Of a DNA stretch of 64,000 bases, positions 9,083-17,556 are shown one piece after another (the first letter of the stretch is position 1; each line of letters begins with the position of its first letter). The DNA lies in the NCBI GenBank assembly GCA_963663975.2, contig CAXXRA010000006.1:186001-250000 (forward strand), given 5' to 3'. Origin of the DNA: JANQRX01 sp963663975. Its GTDB lineage: Bacteria > Pseudomonadota > Alphaproteobacteria > Rhizobiales > Kaistiaceae. The notes beneath the pieces were generated by a model that ran no database searches, was not told the origin of the DNA, and worked only from the letters and a program-made list of their open reading frames with translations. The translations under genes were made by a program, and so were the position numbers.

Positions 9083-9479
9083 TCAGCCATCGGGTTCTTA
9101 ACGGTAGCGGCTTTGGCGGCGGCGGGACCTTTTGAATTAGGACACCGAGGCCAACCGCAAAGAAGCTCTTCGAGTAATCCCGAACTGACTAAGAAGCCCG
9201 TACAGCGCCGTTTGCTTAAGCCCGCTGTCACTTGTGCCTGGCATGGGGGAACCCAACACCGACAAGCAATATTGGCACCGGAATTGGCACCGGACAGGGA
9301 AGGACAGGGCCGGAATAGGCAGGATAACGCCAACTGGCGGACTGGTAGGAACCCGACGAAACCGCCGTATTCCGCGCTGGACGGGACTAGGCAGGACGCC
9401 CGGGCTAGGGTTCAAAGCCCGGGCGTTTTCGTGAGTGAACGAGCGTACCGACCGGTGCCGGCCAGTGCGCAGATTCGGC
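9083..9479. other. Intergenic region carrying a terminator
   Basis: I see no supportable gene. Reading frames here lack ribosome-binding sites and look random. 'TTGGCACCGG' occurs twice within 20 bp (about 9273-9293). The strong hairpin at 9397-9430 is listed separately. Confidence 0.4.
9397..9430 (+). terminator. Rho-independent terminator
   Basis: A perfect 10-bp stem (CGCCCGGGCT / AGCCCGGGCG) with a 9-base loop is followed by TTTTC. It ends transcription arriving from the left. The stem could also act for the minus-strand spondin gene ending at 9480, though the A-tract on that side is weak. Confidence 0.8.
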
Positions 9480-10028
9480 TTACTTCACCTTCTTGATGGC
9501 GACGGTGCCGAATGAATTGTCGGCCATCATCTGCTCCATCGACTTTTCGTCGTGTCCGATGTCGTAGCGATCGAGACCGGCCGAATACATGCCGTCTCCG
9601 GGTTCGGAGAACTTGATGGTCGTGGTCAGATAGTGGTCTGTCGTTATGGTCGGCGCGACCATGGCGAAGATGCGAATCTCCGGTGCATCGGTCACCAACT
9701 CAAAGGTCAGCGTCTTGCCCGGTGCAAGCAGCACGCCGGGAGGGCCGTCATCGCCGTGGGCGACGGTGGCGCCGTCGCCGATGCGGCCGGCCAGCATCGC
9801 CGGATCACCCGTCAGGACCTGAACCTCGGCTTCCTTGGTGACATAGCTGCCGTCAAAGATATCGGCGTCGTGCGCCGTACTGGCAACGAGAACGGGTGCG
9901 ATGAGCTCGGCATCGCTCGTATTGGTGACCGTCACCTCGTAAGTCTGCATCATACCCGCGGACGCGGCGGTGGCCGCGGCAATTGTGAGTGCTGCAGCGG
10001 CACCGAGGCCAGTGAGCAACTTCTTCAT
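9480..10028 (-). CDS. Spondin-domain exported protein
   Basis: The ATG at 10026-10028 starts MKKLLTGLGAAAALTIAAAT followed by ASAG, a clear Sec signal peptide; AAGGGA lies upstream. The mature part (about 158 residues) begins YEVTVTNTSDAELIAPVLVA, as bacterial spondin_N proteins do. It continues with 'FEVTDAPEIRIFAMVAP'-type strands and ends FGTVAIKKVK. These are periplasmic or extracellular beta-sandwich proteins of unknown role. The gene is divergent from a response-regulator gene and may be controlled by it. Confidence 0.8.
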   Translation of the reverse strand: MKKLLTGLGAAAALTIAAATAASAGMMQTYEVTVTNTSDAELIAPVLVASTAHDADIFDGSYVTKEAEVQVLTGDPAMLAGRIGDGATVAHGDDGPPGVLLAPGKTLTFELVTDAPEIRIFAMVAPTITTDHYLTTTIKFSEPGDGMYSAGLDRYDIGHDEKSMEQMMADNSFGTVAIKKVK

Positions 10029-10148
10029 GATCTTTCCCTTCGCGATCGAGTGGGTTGGACCGTACCGCTCGCGACGGCGCGGCCAGTGGAAGTTCGTCTT
10101 CGATGCGACGAGACTTAAAACCGTATTGTTTGGTTGGGGTTGGCAGGC

Positions 10149-10170
10149 GGTAAGGGTTCGGTTAAGGCGC
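10149..10170. promoter_or_regulatory. Possible OmpR-type operator (11-bp direct repeat)
   Basis: GGTAAGGGTTC is followed directly by GGTTAAGGCGC in the gap between the divergent spondin and response-regulator genes. Two half-sites spaced 11 bp apart in direct orientation are what winged-helix (OmpR/PhoB) regulators bind. Autoregulation by the adjacent regulator is inferred. Confidence 0.4.
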
Positions 10171-10297
10171 GACACAAGCACGTGAAGGGGCTGTTATTTT
10201 CGTTCCACTTGCGCCAAATGGCGATAGTGAAGAGCCGAGATCGACATGCCACGGGCGGACGCCGCCCGAGAGCGACCTTGCCGAAGAGAGGCACAGA

Positions 10298-10987
10298 GTG
10301 ACGCGTATTCTGATCGCCGAAGATGACGAGAACATCCGCAACCTGTTGTCGTCCTATCTCAGGGTGAGCGGCTTCGAGACCGATTCGGTCGCCGACGGCA
10401 ATGCAGCACTCGCCCGTGTGGCAGGGGATACCAGTTATGATCTGGTGGTGCTTGACCTGATGCTGCCCGGTACAAGCGGTCTCGAAGTGTGCCGCGAAAT
10501 ACGCAAGTCGCGATCGGTGCCGGTACTCATGCTGACTGCATTGGGAGAAGAGGACGACCGGGTGCGCGGTTTTGAACTCGGGGCCGATGACTACGTCGTC
10601 AAGCCCTTCAGTCCGCGTGAGCTTGTGGCGCGGGTCAAGGCGATCCTGAGGCGTCAGACGCCCGAGGGGGGCGATACGGAAACCCCACGCAGGGGCCGGA
10701 GCTATCCCATTCAGGTGGATTGGGAGGGCAAGACGTGCGTTTTGGCCGGTGAGATCGTGGACCTGACTCAATCGGAGTTCGTAATCCTGGCCGCTCTCGT
10801 GCGGCGACCCGGGGTGGTGTTTTCACGTGAAGAACTGATCGAACTGCTGTATCCGCACGGGGGCTCCGTGGTGCCCAAGGCGGTAGACGTTCACGTGCAT
10901 AACATCCGCGCCAAGCTGGGAGCCGAGGGCGCGCGGCTGATCGAAACGGTGCGCAGTTTCGGCTACCGCGCGGCGAGGAGCACCTGA
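10298..10987 (+). CDS. OmpR/PhoB-family response regulator
   Basis: This 229-residue protein has a receiver domain at residues 1-115 with the acidic pair in 'IAEDDENIRN', the phosphoacceptor Asp53 in 'LVVLDLMLPG', and the conserved Lys in 'DDYVVKPFSP'. The winged-helix DNA-binding domain covers about 130-227 ('LTQSEFVILAALVRRPGVVF', 'VDVHVHNIRAKLG', 'FGYRAARST'). It is phosphorylated by the kinase encoded 2 bp downstream. It starts GTG with a GAGAGG-type site upstream. A direct-repeat operator candidate lies about 130 bp upstream. Confidence 0.95.
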   Translation: MTRILIAEDDENIRNLLSSYLRVSGFETDSVADGNAALARVAGDTSYDLVVLDLMLPGTSGLEVCREIRKSRSVPVLMLTALGEEDDRVRGFELGADDYVVKPFSPRELVARVKAILRRQTPEGGDTETPRRGRSYPIQVDWEGKTCVLAGEIVDLTQSEFVILAALVRRPGVVFSREELIELLYPHGGSVVPKAVDVHVHNIRAKLGAEGARLIETVRSFGYRAARST

Positions 10988-10989
10988 CG

Positions 10990-12315
10990 ATGGCGCGTGT
11001 CCGAAACGGCCCGCCGCCAGCGCGCGCCATGCCGTTGCTTCTCATACAACTGGTCGCCGCCAACATCATCGTCGCCGGTGTCGTGGCCGTGGTGCTCTAC
11101 TTCACCTTCGACGGGCTGACCGAAGCCTATTTCAATCGACTGATGAAAGAGTTCAACATCAGTCCAACCAAACTCAATTCCATGTTTGTCGAGGATGTCG
11201 AGCGCAGCCTGTTCTGGGGCATCGGCATAGCCCTGGTGGTCGGGGTGGGGCTGTCGCTTCTGTTGACCAATGCGGTTCTACGGCCCCTGAGGAAAATGGC
11301 GCGGGCCAGTGAAACGATCGCATCCGGCGATTTCTCGGCTCGCGCTCCGGAGATGGCCGGCGAACTCGGCACCCTAGCCCGGTCGTTCAACGCGATGGCG
11401 AAGACGCTGGAGCATGAGGAGGCGCGGCGGAGGCAGCTTCTGCGCGACATGAGTCATGAGATCCGCACGCCGCTGACCAATCTGAAAGGCTATCTGGAAG
11501 CTCTCAATGATGGCGTCTTCGAAGCAGGTTCGGACGTGTTCGGGGTACTGTACGGCGAGGCCGAGCGGCTCAATGCGCTGGTCGACGATTTATCGGCACT
11601 GGCTGCGGCTGAGGGGATCGACGAGCGGTTGGAAATGGAGCCGGTTGACCTTGAGGCTGCGGTTGGAAGCGCGGCAGCTGCATATGGGCACGCACTGGCG
11701 GAACGCGGAATCACCCTCGACATCGAGACCAACGGCAAGCCGGTGCCGGTCAAAGCCGATCCAAAACGGCTCCATCAGGTGCTCAATAACGCACTCGCCA
11801 ATTTGGTGCAGTATGCCGAGGACCCATCCGGAGATGTCGATAGTCCTTCAAGCGCCGCTGTTCGGGCGACGGTTTTGCTCGATTACACCAGCCCGCGGCA
11901 GGTGGTAATGCGCTTCGAGAATCCGTCCAAGAGCATCGCGATGCAGGATCTCGATCGCCTGTTCGACCGCTTTTACCGCGCCGATCCGGCGCGCGCCGGC
12001 GACCCTCGCGGCGGCGCTCACAACGCCGGATTGGGCCTGGCCATCGTCAAACGCCTGGTCGAAGCGCACGGCGGCGGCGTTCGCGCTGAGCAGTCGGGCG
12101 GCCGTTTTCGGCTTCTGGTGACGCTGCCCCGGCGTGAGACGCCTCGTCTAGTATTTTTCGCTGACATCGAAGGAAACAACGGGGCGACAGAAATTCGATG
12201 GCCGACAAACCGGCACTTTACGGGCGCAGCACATCAGCCAACGCACAAAAGCCGTTGTGGCTCATGCGAGAGCTCGGCCTGGACTTCGACTAGGTGGTCC
12301 GTTTGGCGGTCTTGA
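10990..12315 (+). CDS. Sensor histidine kinase
   Basis: This inner-membrane kinase has a membrane helix at about 17-40, a very short periplasmic loop, a second helix at about 75-97, a HAMP domain, the H-box 'LRDMSHEIRTPLTNLKGYLE', an N-box (HQVLNNALANLVQYAED) and a G-box (GGAHNAGLGLAIVKRLVEAH). It pairs with the response regulator 2 bp upstream. The kinase homology ends near residue 382 (RFRLLVTLPRRE). The remaining ~55 residues run through the start of a ruined GST gene in another frame and look like read-through, so the original stop codon has probably been lost. Confidence 0.9.
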   Translation: MARVRNGPPPARAMPLLLIQLVAANIIVAGVVAVVLYFTFDGLTEAYFNRLMKEFNISPTKLNSMFVEDVERSLFWGIGIALVVGVGLSLLLTNAVLRPLRKMARASETIASGDFSARAPEMAGELGTLARSFNAMAKTLEHEEARRRQLLRDMSHEIRTPLTNLKGYLEALNDGVFEAGSDVFGVLYGEAERLNALVDDLSALAAAEGIDERLEMEPVDLEAAVGSAAAAYGHALAERGITLDIETNGKPVPVKADPKRLHQVLNNALANLVQYAEDPSGDVDSPSSAAVRATVLLDYTSPRQVVMRFENPSKSIAMQDLDRLFDRFYRADPARAGDPRGGAHNAGLGLAIVKRLVEAHGGGVRAEQSGGRFRLLVTLPRRETPRLVFFADIEGNNGATEIRWPTNRHFTGAAHQPTHKSRCGSCESSAWTSTRWSVWRS

Positions 12316-12530
12316 TACGCCCGACTATGGCGCACTGGCTTGCCGGGCAGGCATTCACCTGCGCAAACATCGCCTGCGGCGTGGCCATGTATCGCTGGAC
12401 GACGATGGCGATCGAGCGGAAGAATTTTGTTGCGATCGAGGCGTGGCTCGAACGTCTCAAGGAACGGCCCGCCTTCAACAGGGCCGTGTGCATCCCCTAC
12501 GACTCGTTAGCCAATGAGCGCGTTCCCTGA
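12198..12530 (+). pseudogene. Remnant glutathione S-transferase
   Basis: From the ATG at 12198 the frame reads MADKPALYGRSTSANAQKPL... up to a TAG at 12291-12293. A second frame then continues the same fold: 'GGPFGGLDTPDYGAL' is a typical GST N-terminal loop. Back in the first frame, the C-terminal helices appear (FTCANIACGVAMYRW, AIEAWLERLKERPAF). The cis-Pro region and most of the linker, perhaps 90-100 residues, are missing between about 12330 and 12340. A frameshift, a stop and an internal deletion together make this a dead gene. Its 5' end overlaps the read-through tail of the kinase. Confidence 0.8.
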
Positions 12531-12572
12531 GGTCGATCGACGGCTTCGTGGAGAAAACGAAGGGCAACCAAC

Positions 12573-13028
12573 ATGAGCGAAAAAACGTCATCGAACGGTT
12601 GGACCGGGACGATCAAGGGGTCTCCGGAGGTCGGTGCCTTGGCCGAAAGATCGCGTACCACAAGCTTGGCGGATATCGAGGCCTTCACCGACATGACCGG
12701 GGACCGCAACCCGCTGCATTATGACAGGGAACTGGCGGAAATGTCGGTCTTCGGCAAGCTGATCGTCCAGGGCGGCGTAACCTCGGGGCTGCTCAATGCG
12801 GTGGTTGCCGAAGACCTCCCGGGGCCAGGCTCGGTGTTCCTGGGGGTGGAGTGGAAGTTCGTCAAAGCCGTCGGTGTCAATGAAACGATCACCGCCCGGG
12901 TCGAGGTGGTCAGCGTCCGTCAGGACAAACCCATCTGCAGATTGAAGACCAGCGTGGTCAACGAAGCCGGCGAGGATTGCCTGACCGGTGAAGCGACGAC
13001 CTATACGGTACCGCTACGCAAATCCTGA
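12573..13028 (+). CDS. MaoC-like (R)-specific enoyl-CoA hydratase
   Basis: This 151-residue cytoplasmic protein has a hot-dog fold. The hydratase-2 motif is visible as 'FTDMTGDRNPLHYDRELA' (catalytic Asp and His), followed by 'FGKLIVQGGVTSGLLNAVVA'. The family hydrates trans-2-enoyl-CoA to (R)-3-hydroxyacyl-CoA, feeding polyhydroxyalkanoate or related pathways. GAAGGG lies 8 bp before the ATG. It is convergent with the aldo/keto reductase gene, 33 bp away. Confidence 0.9.
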   Translation: MSEKTSSNGWTGTIKGSPEVGALAERSRTTSLADIEAFTDMTGDRNPLHYDRELAEMSVFGKLIVQGGVTSGLLNAVVAEDLPGPGSVFLGVEWKFVKAVGVNETITARVEVVSVRQDKPICRLKTSVVNEAGEDCLTGEATTYTVPLRKS

Positions 13029-13061
13029 CCCGCCGCAATTTTCGCAATTTGAGCGAAGAAT

Positions 13062-14033
13062 TCAGACCTGTTCGTCCGAGCGGTCGGTCGCGGGCGGCGG
13101 TGTTCGCGAAAGAGCCGAAATCTCGTCCCGGAGTTGCGGCGTCATATCGACGTCGACCGCGTCGAGCGATGGCTCCAACTGTTCGACATTGCGCGCTCCG
13201 ACGATCGGGCAGGTGATGCCCGGATTGGCGCCGACCCAGGCGACAGCTGCACTGACGGGGTGCAGATTGCGCTCCCGACAAAAGGCGGCAAAGGCTGCCG
13301 CGGTTTCGCGGTGCCAAGCTTGGCCATACCTTCGGGTGTACAGGTCGTTGGCGATCAGCCGCGCGCCGGCCGGCTCGGTGCTGTCGTCATATTTGCCCGA
13401 AAGAAGGCCACCCCCGAGCGGGCTATAGGGCATGACGGCGAGTTTCTCTTCAATCGCCAGCGGCAGGATCTCCGATTCGACCTGGCGTTTGACGAGATTG
13501 TACATGGGCTGGAGAACGTCGAAGCGCGGCCAGCCGCGCAACGCCGAGATGCCCAGCCCCTTGGCGACCTGCCAGGCGGCGTAGTTGCTGGCGCCGAGGT
13601 AGAGGACCTTGCCGTCCGCAACGAGACTTTCCAGCGCGCGCAATGTTTCCTCCAGCGGGGCCGAAACATCCCACTGGTGCATAAAATAAACGTCGAGGCG
13701 ATCGGTGCCGAGGCGTCTCAGGCTGGCCTCGATCGCCGAGGTGATGTGACGTCGATTGGTACCGCGATCGTTGACGTCGCCGCTCATCGGGCCAAAGCAT
13801 TTGGACGAAATAACAAGCGCGTCGCGGTCGCTGGCAATGAGACGGCCGAGGATCTTCTCCGACCGGCCGGCGGAGTATACGTCGGCCGTGTCGAAGAAAT
13901 TGATGCCGCGATCACGGCAGGCCGCGTAGAGGCGGCCGGCCTCCGTCTCGTCCGCATCGCCGCCGAACGACATGGTTCCGAAACAAAGTTCCGAGACCTG
14001 AACGCCGGTGGCGCCGAAAGGCACGTATTTCAT
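13062..14033 (-). CDS. Aldo/keto reductase
   Basis: This 323-residue TIM-barrel oxidoreductase carries the catalytic tetrad: Asp and Tyr in 'INFFDTADVYSAGRSE', Lys in 'VISSKCFG', and His in 'VYFMHQWD'. The C-terminal NADPH-binding segment reads 'TCPIVGARNVEQLEPSLDAV'. The N-terminus MKYVPFGATGVQVSELCFGT is the family's usual first strand. It reduces carbonyls with NADPH in the cytoplasm; the substrate is unknown. It is divergent from the hydrolase gene with about 220 bp between starts. Confidence 0.92.
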   Translation of the reverse strand: MKYVPFGATGVQVSELCFGTMSFGGDADETEAGRLYAACRDRGINFFDTADVYSAGRSEKILGRLIASDRDALVISSKCFGPMSGDVNDRGTNRRHITSAIEASLRRLGTDRLDVYFMHQWDVSAPLEETLRALESLVADGKVLYLGASNYAAWQVAKGLGISALRGWPRFDVLQPMYNLVKRQVESEILPLAIEEKLAVMPYSPLGGGLLSGKYDDSTEPAGARLIANDLYTRRYGQAWHRETAAAFAAFCRERNLHPVSAAVAWVGANPGITCPIVGARNVEQLEPSLDAVDVDMTPQLRDEISALSRTPPPATDRSDEQV

Positions 14034-14256
14034 GGAGTGGTCCCGTTCCGTTGATCTGGTCGTCGTAATGTTCGGCGATCCGAGCGCGGGCTGGCGCGGC
14101 TTCTCGCCGGTAGTTTGCCCTCCTTTGCCGACGATTGTAAAGGGGTCGCCGATGCCGTTGATGCCCCAGAGGCACCCATCAGAATAGGCTCTGAGACTTT
14201 TAATTCGACCGATGGCGGCTACCAGCGTTGGTCACATTCTCAAGCCGGTAACGATC

Positions 14257-15108
14257 ATGACCAAGCCGATCCTCGTATGGCAGCGCCTGTCGGATGCTGA
14301 TCTGGAAGCACACTTCAATCCGCGCGTGGCGGTGGTGGATGCTGCGGTGCGATTGCAGGACTGGTCCAAACGCTCGGCGGCGCTCGCCAACGATCTGACC
14401 TGCCGTGGCGACATCCGGTACGGCGATGGTCCCAAGATGACGTTCGACCTTTACGGCGTCGACGCCGCGGCGCCGACGATCATCTTCGTCCATGGCGGAT
14501 ATTGGCGTGCACTTGATAAACGCGATCATGTGTTCGTTGTTGAGGGCCTGCTGCGCGGGGGCCTGAACGTCGTCAATTTCAACTATGATCTTTGCCCGGA
14601 TGTGACGCTCAGCGAGCTCAATGACGAGATTGCAGCAGGGATTCACTACGTGGCCAGCAACCGGACCTCGCTCGGTCTCGGCGATTCCGGCCTTTTCATG
14701 ATGGGACATTCGGCCGGTGCGCATGCGGCGGCGGTGGCGATCTCCATTCCCGAAACCGCGGAGCTGCTCGACGGCATCATCGCGGTCAGTGGCATCTACG
14801 ACACCCGAGCGGTGCGACGAACGTCGATCAATGCCGATGTTCGGATGTCTGAAGAGGAGGCTGCGCGCCTCAACGCCCTGACGATGGCGCCACATCATGA
14901 CCTCCGCATTTTGTGCGTTGTGGGGGCTGATGAGCCGGCGGCGTGGATCGGCCAGAGCGTGGCGTATCATGAAATGGCGTCCGAGCACGTCGGCGACTGC
15001 CGCTTGGCGGCGGTCCCCGAAACGGACCATTTCAGCGTGCTGGAAAAATCGGCCGACCCCGACCATCCGATTGGTCGACGGATCCTCGACTTCGTCGCCG
15101 GAGCCTGA
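14257..15108 (+). CDS. Alpha/beta hydrolase, kynurenine-formamidase-like
   Basis: This protein of about 283 residues has the oxyanion motif 'IIFVHGGYWRALDK', typical of the bacterial formamidase/BD-FAE group. The nucleophile is in 'LFMMGHSAGAHAAAVA' (G-H-S-A-G), with the acid near 'VVGADEP' and catalytic His in 'PETDHFSVLE'. An earlier in-frame start at 14212 adds 15 poorly conserved residues; I prefer the ATG at 14257 (MTKPILVWQRLSDADLEAHF). It is likely a cytoplasmic esterase or formamidase; the exact substrate is not determined by these motifs. Confidence 0.88.
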   Translation: MTKPILVWQRLSDADLEAHFNPRVAVVDAAVRLQDWSKRSAALANDLTCRGDIRYGDGPKMTFDLYGVDAAAPTIIFVHGGYWRALDKRDHVFVVEGLLRGGLNVVNFNYDLCPDVTLSELNDEIAAGIHYVASNRTSLGLGDSGLFMMGHSAGAHAAAVAISIPETAELLDGIIAVSGIYDTRAVRRTSINADVRMSEEEAARLNALTMAPHHDLRILCVVGADEPAAWIGQSVAYHEMASEHVGDCRLAAVPETDHFSVLEKSADPDHPIGRRILDFVAGA

Positions 15109-15115
15109 TCAGACG

Positions 15116-15828
15116 TCACACGCCGAGGTGCCGATGCAAAATGTCCTTATTGGCCGCGAGTTCCGCCGATCGTCCGGTCCAGATGACGTGGCCGTTTTCG
15201 ACGATGTAGTGGCGGTCGGCGATGGTCATCATCGACTGCGGATGCTGATCAACAATGAGGATGGCCTGTCCCACGGCCTTCAGATTTCGTTCAACGCTCG
15301 CCAAATCTCCTGTCGGATGAGCGGGGCGAGACCTTCCGTCGCCTCATCGAGCAGCAGCAGGTGCGGGTTTGTCATCAGCGCTCGGCCAATGGCGAGCATT
15401 TGCTGCTCGCCGCCGGAAAGCGTGGCGCCCATCTGATCGAGGCGTTCACCAAGCCGCGGAAACAAGCCGACCACCTCATCCAGGCCCCAGGGATTGTCGA
15501 CGTTGCGGGGATTGGCGGCGACGGCCAGCAGATTCTCGCGCACATTGAGGGTGGGAAAGATGTGACGCCCTTCGGGGACGTAGCCGACGCCGGCGCGGGC
15601 AATGACGTGGCTCGAACCGTTGGTGATGTCGCGATCAAACAGCGACACCGAACCGGCCGAAACCTCAACCAGGCCCATAATCGCGCGCAGCGTGGTGGTC
15701 TTGCCCATGCCATTGCGGCCGAGCAAGCTGACGACTTCGCCAGGGTTGACCTGGAGATTGAAGTCAAACAGAACGCGGGCGGTACCATAGCCGGCGCTGA
15801 CGTTGTCGAGGTTGATGAGCGTCATCAA
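15116..15828 (-). pseudogene. livF: Branched-chain amino-acid ABC ATPase LivF, frameshifted
   Basis: Residues 1-182 form a normal LivF: Walker A 'LLGRNGMGKTTTLRAIMGLV', signature 'LSGGEQQMLAIGRALM', Walker B 'LLLLDEATEGLAP'. The frame then hits TGA at about 15280. In the next frame the missing C-terminus follows exactly where expected (KAVGQAILIVDQHPQSMMTI to HRHLGV). One missing base inside 'GAAATC-TGAAGGCC' explains it. The D-loop and H-loop side of the ATPase is therefore lost from the zero-frame product. Either the transporter's second ATPase is inactive or this is a sequencing error. It is the last gene of the liv operon. Confidence 0.85.
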
Positions 15829-16574
15829 TAGTCTCCGAGATACGCTGCCTGGACATCGGCGTTGGCGCGAATTTCCGACGGACCGCCGCTGGCGATGGAA
15901 CGCCCCTTCACCATCACGCTGATGGTGTCGGCGAGCGCGAAAACGACGTCCATATCGTGCTCGACCAGTAGGATCGTGGTGTCGCCCTTCAGGCCGACCA
16001 GCATGCGCACGATCTCTTCTCTCTCGGCCTGGCCCATGCCGGCCATCGGCTCGTCGAGAAGGAGCATGCGCGGCTCTGTGGCCAGGACCATTGCCAGTTC
16101 GATCTGGCGGCGTACGCCGTGCGCAAGCACGGAAACAGGGTGTTCAGCAATGGCGTCGAGGCCGAATTGGCGAAGGCGGTCCATGGCAGGCTCGCGAAGT
16201 CGTCGGTCGGCGCGGGCCGGGGCGAAGAAACGGAAGGCGTGACCGGCCTGCGCCTGGATCGCCATGGCGATATTATCGAGTGCGGTGAATTCACTGAACA
16301 GACTGGTGACCTGATAGGACCTCTTGAGGCCGAGCCACGATCGGCGGTGGGTGCGCAGGCGCGTGATGTCATGGCCGCCGAACCGGATTGCACCCCGATC
16401 GGCCGCGAGTTCGCCGGACAGCAGATTGATGGTGGTTGATTTACCGGCGCCATTGGGTCCGATCAGGGCGTGGATCGTGCCGGCTGCAACGGTCAGCGAC
16501 AAACCGTCATTGGCCGCCAGTCCGCCGAAGGATTTGACCAGATCCATCGCTTGCAAGAGGGGCAGGTCACTCAT
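15825..16574 (-). CDS. livG: Branched-chain amino-acid ABC transporter ATPase LivG
   Basis: This ATPase has about 249 residues: Walker A 'ALIGPNGAGKSTTINLLSGE', Q-loop 'SYQVTSLF', a degenerate signature (VSVLAHGVRRQIELAMVLAT in place of LSYGxQR), Walker B 'RMLLLDEPMAGMG', and H-loop 'ILLVEHDMDVVFALAD'. I start it at the ATG at 16572-16574 (MSDLPLLQAMDLVKSFGGLA), which overlaps the end of livM by 8 bp; an earlier start is possible but less compact. It energises uptake of leucine-type or other amino acids with LivF at the inner membrane. The stop overlaps the livF start. Confidence 0.93.
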   Translation of the reverse strand: MSDLPLLQAMDLVKSFGGLAANDGLSLTVAAGTIHALIGPNGAGKSTTINLLSGELAADRGAIRFGGHDITRLRTHRRSWLGLKRSYQVTSLFSEFTALDNIAMAIQAQAGHAFRFFAPARADRRLREPAMDRLRQFGLDAIAEHPVSVLAHGVRRQIELAMVLATEPRMLLLDEPMAGMGQAEREEIVRMLVGLKGDTTILLVEHDMDVVFALADTISVMVKGRSIASGGPSEIRANADVQAAYLGDY

Positions 16575-17556
16575 TGGGCCGCTCCGATCCCGCCAGGAAA
16601 CCAAAGATCCCGCGACGGGCGAACAGGACCACCAGGATCAGGGCTGGGCCAAGGAACAGGCCCCAATGCTCGGTAATGCCGGTTAGCAACTCCTCAAGCC
16701 CGAGAAGAACAAGCGCGCCGGCGAGCGCGCCGTAGATCGAGCCCATGCCACCGAGTATCACCATGACCAAAAACTCGCCGGACCTGGTCCAATGCATCAT
16801 CCCCGGCCCGACAAATTCCAGGAGATTTGCAGCAAGAGCCCCCGAAAGACCGGCAATCCCGCCGGCCAGGGCGAACGCCACCAGGCGATAGCGGTAGACC
16901 GGAACACCGAGCGAAATCAGGCGCCGTTCGTTCTGTTTGCCGGATTGGAGCACCATACCGAATCGGCTGCCGACGATGCGCCTGAGAAACCAGACCACCG
17001 CAACCAGCACGGCGACCGACAGGTAGTAGAAGGTGAGATCGTCATAAAGGTCGAGGAAGGGCAGGCGGCTGCGCACCCAGATGTTGAGACCGTCCTGGCC
17101 ATTGTAGGTGGGCAGCGAAACGAAGAAGAAGAACAGCATCTGCGCGAACGCCAGGGTGATCATGATGAAGAACACGCCCCTGGTGCGGAGGCTGAAGGCG
17201 CCAATCACCAGGGCGAACAGCGCGGCGACCAGGATCGCCAGGGGAAACTGGATCAGGCCGAGGAATGTGCCGGTCCACTCGAACGGCAACAAGGGAACGG
17301 CCGAGCCCTCGTTCGCATGGTGGGCCAGGATACCGACGGTGTAGGCGCCGAGACCGAAAAAGGCGGCGTGGCCGAAACTGACCAGACCGCCGAAGCCGAT
17401 GATCAGGTCGAGCCCGGCCACGGCGATGGCATAGATAACGATGCGCGTGGCCAGCGTCACCAGGAACGGATCATCGAGCCAATCGGCGACCAGCGGAAAA
17501 ATCAGCAGCGCCACCAGCCCGGCGGTCACGACCCATTGTCGGCGGGTGAGCGTCAT
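16567..17556 (-). CDS. livM: Branched-chain amino-acid ABC transporter permease LivM
   Basis: This 329-residue permease has about ten membrane helices. The EAA-like motif region reads 'SLGVPVYRYRLVAFALAGGI', and 'GGMGSIYGALAGALVLLGLE' is the conserved Gly-rich segment of LivM. With LivH it forms the membrane channel. Its ATG overlaps the livH stop (ATGA arrangement), showing translational coupling in the operon livJ-H-M-G-F. Confidence 0.93.
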   Translation of the reverse strand: MTLTRRQWVVTAGLVALLIFPLVADWLDDPFLVTLATRIVIYAIAVAGLDLIIGFGGLVSFGHAAFFGLGAYTVGILAHHANEGSAVPLLPFEWTGTFLGLIQFPLAILVAALFALVIGAFSLRTRGVFFIMITLAFAQMLFFFFVSLPTYNGQDGLNIWVRSRLPFLDLYDDLTFYYLSVAVLVAVVWFLRRIVGSRFGMVLQSGKQNERRLISLGVPVYRYRLVAFALAGGIAGLSGALAANLLEFVGPGMMHWTRSGEFLVMVILGGMGSIYGALAGALVLLGLEELLTGITEHWGLFLGPALILVVLFARRGIFGFLAGSERPNE

